37,717 nt of DNA from Nitrospiria bacterium. Lineage in GTDB: Bacteria; Nitrospirota; UBA9217. The notes beneath the pieces were generated by a model that saw only the letters and a program-made list of their open reading frames with translations, was not told where the DNA came from and did no database searches. Numbering within the stretch: position 1 is the first letter of the stretch; the number at the start of each line of letters is the position of its first letter. The DNA lies in the NCBI GenBank assembly GCA_919901555.1, contig CAKKPG010000009.1, positions 1 to 37,717 of the forward strand, written 5' to 3'. The position numbers and the translations under genes are program-made. Of this stretch, positions 31,196-37,717 are shown one piece after another.

Positions 31196-32734
31196 ATGTT
31201 CGATTTTATCATACGCCATCTGCTGAGCTTTCTCATATTCGTTCCCGTGGCCGGGGCGGCCGCGCTCCTGCTCGTCAGGGACGCGCGGGCGGCGCGGTCC
31301 ATTGCCCTCCTGGTCTCGCTGGTGGAGCTCGGCCTCTGCGTGCCGCTGCTTGCGAATTTCGACACCGCCACGGCAACGATGCAGTTCGTTGAGGGCCTTG
31401 ACAACAATCTCCCCTGGATCAAGGCCTGGGACATCTATTACAAGCTGGGCGTGGACGGCATCAGCGTCCTGTTCGTCGCGCTCACGGCGCTCCTCACGAC
31501 CATCTCGATCATGGTCTCCTGGAAGGCCGTGACCGAACGGGTGCGGGAGTTCATGGCGGCCATGCTGTTCCTCGAAGCAGGCATGATCGGGGTGTTCACG
31601 GCGCTCGACCTTTTCCTCTTCTACATCTTTTGGGAGGCCATGCTCATCCCCATGTATCTTCTCATCGGCGTCTGGGGCGGCCCGAACCGGATTTACGCCG
31701 CGATCAAGTTCTTCCTGTACACCCTCGTCGGCAGCGTGCTCATGCTCGTTGCGATCCTGGCGGTGTACTTCGCGGCGGGCAAGACCTTCGACGTCCTGGC
31801 GCTCATGCAGTACAAGTACAGCTACACCTTCCAGCTCTATGCGTTCGCGGCCTTCTTCGCGGCCTTCGCGGTGAAGGTGCCCATGTTCCCCTTCCACACC
31901 TGGCTGCCTGACGCGCACGTGGAGGCGCCGACAGCGGGAAGCATCATCTTGGCCGGCATCCTCATCAAGATGGGGGCCTACGGCTTCATCCGGTTCTCCC
32001 TGCCGTTCTTCCCGGACGCAGCCATGAGCTGGACGCCCGCAATTATGGTTCTGTCGGTGATCGCGATCATCTACGGCGCGTACATGGCCTTTGCCCAGAC
32101 GGACTTCAAGAAGCTCATCGCCTATTCCAGCGTGAGCCACATGGGCTTCGTCACCCTCGGCATCTTTGCTCTGAACAGCCAGGGGCTTGAAGGCGGCATC
32201 CTCCAGATGCTGAACCACGGCGTGTCCACGGGCGCGTTGTTCCTGGCCGTCGGCATTATCTACGAGCGGACCCATACGCGGATGATCGCCGACTACGGCG
32301 GGATCGCGGCCCGCGTGCCGGTGTACGCCACGTTCCTCATGATCATCACGCTCTCGTCCATCGGCCTGCCCGGCACGAACGGGTTTATCGGAGAGTTCGC
32401 GATCCTTCTGGGGGCATTCCAGCATTCGGCGCCCTACGCCGTCATCGCCTCCATCGGCATTGTCCTCGGGGCCGGATATATGCTCTGGCTGTACCAGCGC
32501 ATTGCCTTCGGCACGATCACGAACCCGCACAACGAGCACCTGGCGGACATGAACGTCCGCGAGGTGGCTGCCGCGCTGCCGCTCGTGGCCCTCGTGTTCA
32601 TCGTCGGGCTCTATCCGAACGCCGCATTCAGCTTCATGCACGCGTCGGTGTCGAACCTGATCCAGCACGTGAACGCCAAGGCGCAGGTCGCTCCGGCAGT
32701 GGCGCAGATCATCACCCGGGCGTTGGGAAACTAA
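31196..32734 (+). CDS. nuoM: NADH-quinone oxidoreductase subunit M, copy 2
   Basis: NuoM, antiporter-like subunit of 512 residues. Landmarks are YKLGVDGISVLFVAL, FYIFWEAMLIPMYLLIGVWGG and KVPMFPFHTWLPDAHVEAPT, then HMGFVTLGIFALN and GTNGFIGEF. An ATG at 31169 lies inside the repeat and upstream of the ribosome site; the ATG at 31196 has AAGGAG at 31182-31187 and is the better start. It is followed by nuoN fourteen bases later. Confidence 0.96.
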   Translation: MFDFIIRHLLSFLIFVPVAGAAALLLVRDARAARSIALLVSLVELGLCVPLLANFDTATATMQFVEGLDNNLPWIKAWDIYYKLGVDGISVLFVALTALLTTISIMVSWKAVTERVREFMAAMLFLEAGMIGVFTALDLFLFYIFWEAMLIPMYLLIGVWGGPNRIYAAIKFFLYTLVGSVLMLVAILAVYFAAGKTFDVLALMQYKYSYTFQLYAFAAFFAAFAVKVPMFPFHTWLPDAHVEAPTAGSIILAGILIKMGAYGFIRFSLPFFPDAAMSWTPAIMVLSVIAIIYGAYMAFAQTDFKKLIAYSSVSHMGFVTLGIFALNSQGLEGGILQMLNHGVSTGALFLAVGIIYERTHTRMIADYGGIAARVPVYATFLMIITLSSIGLPGTNGFIGEFAILLGAFQHSAPYAVIASIGIVLGAGYMLWLYQRIAFGTITNPHNEHLADMNVREVAAALPLVALVFIVGLYPNAAFSFMHASVSNLIQHVNAKAQVAPAVAQIITRALGN

Positions 32735-32748
32735 GTAAGGAGAAAAAG

Positions 32749-34203
32749 ATGTCCACCCTGTTTCAGGAACTGTTGAAGTACATCGGCGCCATCTATCCCG
32801 AGGTCATCGTGGTCACCGTGGGGCTCACGGTGCTCATCTTCGATTTCTTCGTGGACAAGGAGCGAAAGGCGTTCCTCGGCTGGTACAGCCTGGCCGGCAT
32901 CATCATCGCGGCCGTTGCCACGTATAAATTGATGGGGACGAGCGGTGTCTTTTTCGGCGGCGCCTTCCTCCTCGACCCCTTCTCCACGTTCTTCAAGTTC
33001 GCCTTCTATGCGGCCTGCGGACTCGGCATACTCGTTTCGATCAATTATTTGAAGATCGAGGACATCCACCGCGGCGAGTACTATGCCCTCATGCTCTTCG
33101 CCACGACCGGCATGATGCTCATGGCGTCGGCGGGAGACCTCATCACGCTCTACCTCGGGCTTGAGCTCATGGCCCTTTCCATCTACATCCTCGCCGGCTT
33201 CATGCGGAGCGACAACAGGTCCAACGAGGCCGCCATCAAATACCTGGTCCTGGGCGCGTTCTCGTCGGGGATCATGCTCTACGGCATGTCCCTGCTCTAC
33301 GGGCTGTCGGGCACGACGAACCTCATGGGCATCCTGGCGTTCCTGCGCGGGGCCGACCTCGCGAACCCGGTCCTGTTCCTTGCCATGGTCATGCTCGTGG
33401 TAAGCTTCGGCTTCAAGGTGGGGGCCGTGCCGTTCCACATGTGGGTGCCCGACGTGTACGAAGGGGCGCCGACATCGGTCACCGCCTTCATGTCGGCCGG
33501 GCCGAAGGTGGCAGGCTTCGCCGTGCTTCTTCGCGTCTTTCTCTACGCGCTCGCGCCCCTGCACGGTCAGTCCACGGTCATCTTTTCCATTCTGGCAGTG
33601 CTCACCATGGCCCTGGGCAACATCATGGCCCTGTCGCAGACGAACATCAAGCGCATGCTCGCTTATTCATCCATCGCCCACGCCGGGTATGCCCTGGTCG
33701 GCCTTGCCTCCGGCGGCCCCGACGGCGCGGCCAGCGTGATGCTCTACGTCTTCATCTACGCCTTCATGAACATGGGCGCCTTCGGCGTCGTGATCATGCT
33801 GCGGAAGGCCGGGGCGCGGGGGGAGGAGATAACCGATTACGCCGGTCTCGGCAAGACGAACAAGATGGCCGCGTTCCTGATGCTCATCTTCATGTTCTCC
33901 CTCACCGGCATTCCCCCGACAGCGGGATTCATCGGCAAGTTCTATATCTTCAAGTCCGCCGTGGAGGCAAACCTCATCTGGCTCGCCGTTGCCGGCGTTA
34001 TCTTCTCGTCCATCAGCGCCTACTTCTACCTCCGCGTCATCATGGTCATGTATATGCATGATCCCAAGGGCGAGTTCAAGCTCGCGACAGCGCCGTCGCT
34101 TGCCCTCGCGCTGGCCATCTCCGTGGCCGCCGTGCTCTACATCGGCGTCCTTCCCGCGGACCTCCTGAACTTCGCAAAGGCATCCATCGCCGGGATCATG
34201 TAG
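32749..34203 (+). CDS. nuoN: NADH-quinone oxidoreductase subunit N, copy 2
   Basis: NuoN, antiporter-like subunit of 484 residues. Landmarks are YLGLELMALSIYILAGFMRSD, FKVGAVPFHMWVPDVYEGAP, NIKRMLAYSSIAHAGYALVG and GIPPTAGFIGKF. ATG 32749 has AAGGAG at 32737-32742. It is the last nuo gene; the operon then runs into an inverted-repeat element that may terminate it. It is about 20 residues longer than copy 1, mainly in the N-terminal helices. Confidence 0.96.
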   Translation: MSTLFQELLKYIGAIYPEVIVVTVGLTVLIFDFFVDKERKAFLGWYSLAGIIIAAVATYKLMGTSGVFFGGAFLLDPFSTFFKFAFYAACGLGILVSINYLKIEDIHRGEYYALMLFATTGMMLMASAGDLITLYLGLELMALSIYILAGFMRSDNRSNEAAIKYLVLGAFSSGIMLYGMSLLYGLSGTTNLMGILAFLRGADLANPVLFLAMVMLVVSFGFKVGAVPFHMWVPDVYEGAPTSVTAFMSAGPKVAGFAVLLRVFLYALAPLHGQSTVIFSILAVLTMALGNIMALSQTNIKRMLAYSSIAHAGYALVGLASGGPDGAASVMLYVFIYAFMNMGAFGVVIMLRKAGARGEEITDYAGLGKTNKMAAFLMLIFMFSLTGIPPTAGFIGKFYIFKSAVEANLIWLAVAGVIFSSISAYFYLRVIMVMYMHDPKGEFKLATAPSLALALAISVAAVLYIGVLPADLLNFAKASIAGIM

Positions 34204-34204
34204 C

Positions 34205-34297
34205 TTTGGACCGAGGGAACCGCGTTCCCGTAATCTGGACCGAGGGAACCGCGTTCCCGTGTTTTACTTTACGCCGACACGGTCGGCTCGGTCCAAA
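34205..34297 (+). repeat. 93-base inverted-repeat element after nuoN2, possible terminator
   Basis: The ends are TTTGGACCGAG (34205-34215) and its exact complement CTCGGTCCAAA (34287-34297). Inside, a 25-base unit is repeated twice (34207-34231 and 34236-34260). Each unit has the stem GGGAAC/GTTCCC with loop CGC, and the second is followed by GTGTTTTACTTT. The element could be both a REP-like repeat and a weak transcription terminator for operon 2. Confidence 0.7.
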
Positions 34298-34332
34298 TTA
34301 TGATCTCCCTCATACCGCTCCAGCCCGGTTGA

Positions 34333-34341
34333 TGATATACT
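34333..34341 (+). promoter_or_regulatory. extended -10 promoter, possibly giving a leaderless transcript
   Basis: TG followed by one base and TATACT (34336-34341) makes an extended -10. The ATG of the next gene is at 34348, seven bases after the box, where transcription would start. No Shine-Dalgarno is seen and no good -35 box is present. Read together these suggest a leaderless message, but the evidence is sequence only. Confidence 0.4.
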
Positions 34342-34347
34342 TTCCCC

Positions 34348-35049
34348 ATGAGAAATGAAACGAAAGGCTATATCCTCAAAGAGTACGGCGCCTGGAGCGT
34401 ACTCATCATCGCTTACCTCATAGGGCTCGGCGTCAGCCGGGGATCCACCTGGCAGGCAATCCCGGTGTTCATTGCCCTCGCCCTGCTGATCAACTCCAAG
34501 CAACCGTTCATGAAGTGGAGCCGCCGTCCGTCGGCAAGGAAACCCCTCGTCATTTTTCTCGTCCATATCGCTGTTGCAGCATTCATCCTGGTGACCGTTT
34601 TTGGGAGCAGCATCCCCATGCTCCTGCCGCTGCTCGTCTTCCCCGCAGCCTACCTCGCCATGAACAGGCTGGCCGGAGAACACTTCGTTCTTACCGAGGC
34701 GCTCGGTTTCGTCCTCCTCAGCCTGGCAGCGGTCCTCGCAAAGTTCACAATCACCGGAGGAGTGGATATCAGGCTCCTCGTTGCCGTGGCGCTCTATTTT
34801 ATTGCCGGCGTGTTCAAGGTCAAGGCGGTGCTCCTGAAAAAGACGAGGGACCGGGTCGTAATGGTCCTGTATGTTGTTTTTGCAGCCATCGTGTATCAGC
34901 GTTTTCATATCGCCCTGATCGCGCTCCTTCCCCTGGTAGACAATCTGATCGTGGCTGCGTCCCTCTATCGCGTAAAGCTCCAGACCACGGGCTGGATCGA
35001 GGTGGGAAAGAGCCTGCTCTTCTTAATGCTCATGGCCTTCTACTTCTAA
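34348..35049 (+). CDS. YwiC-like integral membrane protein
   Basis: A 233-residue polytopic membrane protein with about seven or eight hydrophobic segments. The N-terminus ILKEYGAWSVLIIAYLIG matches the YwiC-like family signature (KEHGAW in most members). The family has no established function. It begins 144 bases after nuoN and has no ribosome-binding site, so it is probably transcribed separately. There are no obvious catalytic motifs. Weak homology to UbiA-type prenyltransferases could be considered, but the Asp-rich motifs are not seen. Confidence 0.75.
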   Translation: MRNETKGYILKEYGAWSVLIIAYLIGLGVSRGSTWQAIPVFIALALLINSKQPFMKWSRRPSARKPLVIFLVHIAVAAFILVTVFGSSIPMLLPLLVFPAAYLAMNRLAGEHFVLTEALGFVLLSLAAVLAKFTITGGVDIRLLVAVALYFIAGVFKVKAVLLKKTRDRVVMVLYVVFAAIVYQRFHIALIALLPLVDNLIVAASLYRVKLQTTGWIEVGKSLLFLMLMAFYF

Positions 35050-35314
35050 CCACCAACCCGTCCACGCCGCTTTGAGAGAGTTTTTTTCTCGTGCGAAACA
35101 GCCCATGCTTGACACCCATGCTTAAACCCCTTGCCATTTCCTCATTTTTATAGTAATGTTTTGATCATGGGAGGTTCGGCCCGGGAGATTTGCGATCAGG
35201 AGCAGAAGGCGCGATTTCAGAAGACATCGTGTATCCCGTATCACGGTTCATTTGGTTGAAAAAACGACATTTTATACTAAAATTATTTTAGCAGTCTTCG
35301 AGGAGGTGAGACCT

Positions 35315-35557
35315 ATGGGTGCCGGCACGGCAGTGAAGCTGGAAATGATCGAGGAGGATGTGCTGGAAAAGATGGTTGAGGCTGGTCTTTTCCCGAACAA
35401 GGACGAGGCAGCGCGGGCCGCGATCATCAAGTACGCTTCCGACCTCGGCATGTTCAGCCCCAAAACGCTGTGGGCCAGGATCACCAGGCACAGGCGGAGA
35501 AAGGTGACGCCCGGTCAGCTCATGAAAGACCTCGAGGTCCTCGAAGATGAGGTATAG
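35315..35557 (+). CDS. antitoxin-like protein of a PIN toxin pair
   Basis: An 80-residue protein whose stop overlaps the start of a PIN-domain gene, the usual layout of an antitoxin-toxin pair. The N-terminal part (MGAGTAVKLEMIEEDVLEKM) followed by GLFPNKDEAARAAIIKYA suggests a ribbon-helix-helix-like fold; the C-terminal tail is basic then acidic and could bind the toxin. A near-perfect Shine-Dalgarno AGGAGGTGA (35301-35309) fixes the start at ATG 35315. TATACT at 35273-35278 may be its -10 box, without a clear -35. The 265 bases upstream hold no gene. Confidence 0.75.
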   Translation: MGAGTAVKLEMIEEDVLEKMVEAGLFPNKDEAARAAIIKYASDLGMFSPKTLWARITRHRRRKVTPGQLMKDLEVLEDEV

Positions 35558-35973
35558 GATTTTCCTGGACACGAACGTCTTCATCTACGCTTTCGAATTT
35601 CCTGCAAGCAATTCCCACAGGATTATACAACTGCTCAACGAAGGACACGTCGAGGCGGTCATTTCCGAGCGCGTGTTCTAAGGAAGTACACGCGTACTTC
35701 AAGAAGTTCCACGACAAGGACCATGCATCATTATTCAGAGATTATCTCCTCCGGACATGCACCGTTGTCCTGTCTTCGGACATCAGGAGCGAACTTGCGA
35801 AATACCGCTCTCTGATCAAAGACAAAGACTTGGAGCAGGTAGCGGCGGTGAAGGAACTCGGGATCAAGTATTTAGTAGCCTACGACCGGGATTTCGAAAA
35901 AGTCCGAGAATACATAACCCCAAAAGCATTCATCAAGGAAATGGGGTTTAAGCCGGCAGCAAGCAGTTATTAG
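35547..35973 (+). pseudogene. frameshifted PIN-domain toxin (VapC-like)
   Basis: The gene starts at ATG 35547 (overlapping the antitoxin stop) with RIFLDTNVFIYAFEFP, then hits TAA at 35679-35681 after ISERVF. Skipping one base (T35679) restores KEVHAYFKKFHDKDHASLF and continues to TAG 35971 with YLVAYDRDFEKV. The PIN acidic residues (Asp in LDTN, Glu in SER/KEV, Asp in AYDRD) are all present across the break. The damage is a single +1 shift at TTC-TAA-G, which could be an error, a recent mutation or programmed frameshifting. In its intact form it would be an RNase toxin of about 141 residues. Confidence 0.8.
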
Positions 35974-35988
35974 TTCTGTGGCCACCAC

Positions 35989-36219
35989 GTGACCGGTTCC
36001 GTGACCGCCATGGCCTACGGCGAGCCCCTCCTGACCAATGACATCGATATCGTCGCAGCAATTGAAGAGCGTCGTATTCCCGGTTTGATGGCCGCCTTTC
36101 CCCCGGACGAGTATTACATCAGCGACGAGATGATTCGCGAGACCGTCCGGCATCAGGGCCAGTTCAACATCATCCATCCTTCGTCCGGCCCCTGTGCTCT
36201 GTGGCGACGTCAAGGGTAA
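35989..36219 (+). pseudogene. remnant of a nucleotidyltransferase-fold gene
   Basis: A 76-residue open frame with VTGSVTAMAYGEPLLTNDID, the nucleotidyltransferase motif (GS, then D-x-D) of MNT/AbiEii-type proteins, followed by FNIIHPSSG. The usual N-terminal helix is missing and the reading frame departs from the family after HPSSG. The GS, Asp-Ile-Asp core is intact, but the rest of the domain is absent, so it is probably decayed. It starts sixteen bases after the PIN gene, so the pair may have been part of the same mobile or defence island. Confidence 0.65.
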
Positions 36220-36376
36220 AAAAGCGACCCTCTGGGGTGCCCTACCGGCATTAAAGAAGATCCTTCCTCTGCGGGAACAGAAGTATTTGACTATTCAGAC
36301 GAGCGGAGAAGGTAATGCGCAAGAGGAACCGAAGGCAGATCAAGAAGAACCGGCTGGATTCACGGACTTTCTGTGA
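36181..36376 (+). pseudogene. unrecognised gene fragment after the nucleotidyltransferase remnant
   Basis: In a different frame, 36181-36376 encodes a fluent stretch including LCGDVKGKKATLWGALPALK and REQKYLTIQTSGEG that ends in an acidic tail and TGA. There is no start codon of its own with a ribosome site. I do not recognise the family. It may be the 3' end of another gene joined to the remnant by a deletion. Confidence 0.35.
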
Positions 36377-36428
36377 GCTGTCCTTTCGAGCATGCTGCAG
36401 AGATAATTCGGTGAGTACCAAAATAAAA

Positions 36429-36445
36429 GACCTGACACTCAGGTC
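36429..36445 (+). repeat. short hairpin upstream of the ATPase promoter
   Basis: GACCTGA (36429-36435) / TCAGGTC (36439-36445) with a three-base loop. It shares the CTCAGGTC core of the dispersed elements' ends, which may be chance. Confidence 0.4.
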
Positions 36446-36458
36446 CCGGAAGTAGCCC

Positions 36459-36487
36459 TTGACAACGGGAATAGCGGTATGTAGAAT
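36459..36487 (+). promoter_or_regulatory. sigma70-type promoter of the ATPase gene
   Basis: TTGACA (36459-36464), 17 bases, TAGAAT (36482-36487). Transcription would start near 36494, about 25 bases before the ATG at 36519. The TTG inside the -35 box opens the same frame but cannot be the start if this promoter is used. Confidence 0.7.
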
Positions 36488-36518
36488 AGGAATTATTAAT
36501 TCCAAAATTAGACCACTT

Positions 36519-37652
36519 ATGGAAACAATAAGAAGATATTTTAAACCAGCAAAGCAGAGTTTTTTCCTTCTGGGGCCGCGGGGAACGGGAAAATCAACAA
36601 CGATCAAGGGGCTGTATCCCGAAGCGTTGTATGTGGACCTGCTGCTCCCCGATGTTTACCGGGCATACCTCGCACGTCCTGAACGGCTCCGTGAGGTAGT
36701 TCTCGCCAATAAAGACAAAAACGTGTTCATCCTGGATGAAATACAAAAAGTCCCGCAACTCCTGGAGGTTGTTCACAGCCTCATGGAGGAAAAAAAAGGG
36801 CGGCAGTTCATTCTCACGGGATCAAGCGCGAGAAAACTGAAGAAAACAGGCGCTGATCTGCTCGCGGGCAGGGCGCTCATGAAGCACATGCATCCGTTCA
36901 TCGCGGCGGAGCTGAAGAACAAGTTCAATTTGGAAAAAGCCCTGCGGCTCGGCACGCTCCCGGTGGTTCTGGACAGTGACGATCCAACCGCTTCCCTGCA
37001 CGCCTATATCGACTTGTACATCAGAGAAGAAGTGCAGATGGAAGGACTGACGAGAAATATCGGGAATTTCGCGCGCTTTCTGGAAGCGGCCAGCTTCTCG
37101 CACGGCGCCGTACTGAACGTCAGCAACATCGCCCGAGAGTGCGGCGTGGAAAGAAAGACCGTCGAAGGATACCTTCATGTCCTCGAAGACCTCCTGCTCT
37201 CCTTCCGGCTGCCGGTATTCACGAAACGGGCGCAGCGGGTGACCGCGCAGCATGCGAAATTTTATTTCTTTGACACAGGGATCTATAATGCCCTGCGGCC
37301 GTCGGGGCCCCTCGACCGGCCGGAAGAAAAGGCCGGGGCCGCGCTTGAGGGACTGGTCGCGCAGCATCTCAGGGCATGGATAGATTACCTTCATCCGGAG
37401 AGCAGGCTGTTTTACTGGCGGACCCTGGCGGGAAGCGAAGTGGATTTCGTCGTGTACGGGAAAGACCTGTTCCATGCGATCGAGGTAAAGCACGCAACCG
37501 TTATACATCCCAAGGACCTGAATGCGCTCAAGGCGTTCGGGCAGGACTACCCCGAGGCGAAAAGGACGATCCTGTACCGGGGGAAGGAGAAATTGTTGAA
37601 AGACGGAATCATGATCCAGCCGTGCGCAGACTTTCTCGTGAATTTGGGCTGA
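36519..37652 (+). CDS. AAA-type ATPase with DUF4143 C-terminal domain
   Basis: A 377-residue protein. Walker A is GPRGTGKST near residues 20-28, Walker B is NVFILDEIQKVPQ near 66-78, and ILTGSSARKL is the sensor-1 region. A winged-helix-like middle part (NVSNIARECGVERKTVEGYL) is followed by a DUF4143 domain with nuclease-like residues GSEVDFVVYG and AIEVKH (D and E-x-K of a PD-(D/E)xK-like fold). This family is common in accessory regions and often occurs in many copies; its function is unclear. The start ATG 36519 follows a good promoter but has no strong Shine-Dalgarno. Confidence 0.9.
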   Translation: METIRRYFKPAKQSFFLLGPRGTGKSTTIKGLYPEALYVDLLLPDVYRAYLARPERLREVVLANKDKNVFILDEIQKVPQLLEVVHSLMEEKKGRQFILTGSSARKLKKTGADLLAGRALMKHMHPFIAAELKNKFNLEKALRLGTLPVVLDSDDPTASLHAYIDLYIREEVQMEGLTRNIGNFARFLEAASFSHGAVLNVSNIARECGVERKTVEGYLHVLEDLLLSFRLPVFTKRAQRVTAQHAKFYFFDTGIYNALRPSGPLDRPEEKAGAALEGLVAQHLRAWIDYLHPESRLFYWRTLAGSEVDFVVYGKDLFHAIEVKHATVIHPKDLNALKAFGQDYPEAKRTILYRGKEKLLKDGIMIQPCADFLVNLG

Positions 37653-37681
37653 CCGTGCCAGCGCGCAACCGGATACCTCTC

Positions 37682-37709
37682 GATTGGAGATTGGAAATGA
37701 GGAATGTCA
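37682..37709 (+). repeat. left arm of a period-7 array at the window end
   Basis: GATTGGA, GATTGGA, AATGAGG, AATGTCA in register, 29 bases after the ATPase stop. The right arm would lie past the window. It shows that the period-7 arrays are not confined to the nuo operons. Confidence 0.55.
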
Positions 37710-37717
37710 AGCCGCAA

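Noticed and set aside
1-37717. tRNA or rRNA genes
   Set aside because: No cloverleaf-like or conserved rRNA sequence was seen on either strand.

Overview
The window (37.7 kb, GC-rich, almost every gene on the + strand) is dominated by two complete or nearly complete gene sets for respiratory complex I (NADH-quinone oxidoreductase-type, Nuo), lying head to tail. Separate nuoC and nuoD genes, an Hnd-type NuoE/HndB/NuoF set and a hydrogenase-type regulatory cassette suggest an anaerobic or facultative, non-model bacterium, perhaps Nitrospirota- or Desulfobacterota-like. That assignment is an inference; no marker gene here settles it.

Region 1 (1-15009), operon 1: nuoC, nuoD, nuoH, a universal stress protein, nuoI, nuoJ, nuoK, nuoL, nuoM, nuoN, a cyclic-nucleotide-binding protein, a short nuoE, a small Cys-rich ORF, a short nuoF, nuoG and a second small Cys-rich ORF. 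The window starts inside this operon, so nuoA and nuoB, if present, lie upstream.

Region 2 (15010-34203), operon 2: a 360-base spacer holds part of a repeat element and a good sigma70-type promoter. Then follow nuoA, B, C, D; a regulatory cassette (DRTGG protein, CBS plus anti-sigma-like ATPase, DRTGG protein, PHP phosphoesterase, GHKL ATPase); nuoE, hndB and a long nuoF (extra N-terminal [2Fe-2S] and C-terminal two-[4Fe-4S] domains); nuoG; and nuoH, I, J, K, L, M, N. The electron-input module is of the kind found in ferredoxin/NAD electron-bifurcating hydrogenases, yet it sits among genes for an entire proton-pumping membrane arm and no hydrogenase gene is present.

Region 3 (34204-37717), accessory: an inverted-repeat element or terminator, a YwiC-like membrane protein, an antitoxin with a frameshifted PIN toxin, remnants of a nucleotidyltransferase gene, and an AAA/DUF4143 ATPase.

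The most unusual signal is non-coding. Many gaps between the nuo genes are filled by arrays with a strict 7-base period (one gap has 9, one mixes 6 and 7). The first half is a degenerate tandem repeat and the second half its reverse complement; in the clearest arrays both halves are in the same heptad register. The word differs from gap to gap, but period and symmetry are kept. A second repeat family has 15-base terminal inverted repeats ending in CTCAGGTC. The two nuoG genes also share a 196-base identical block, which looks like recent gene conversion.
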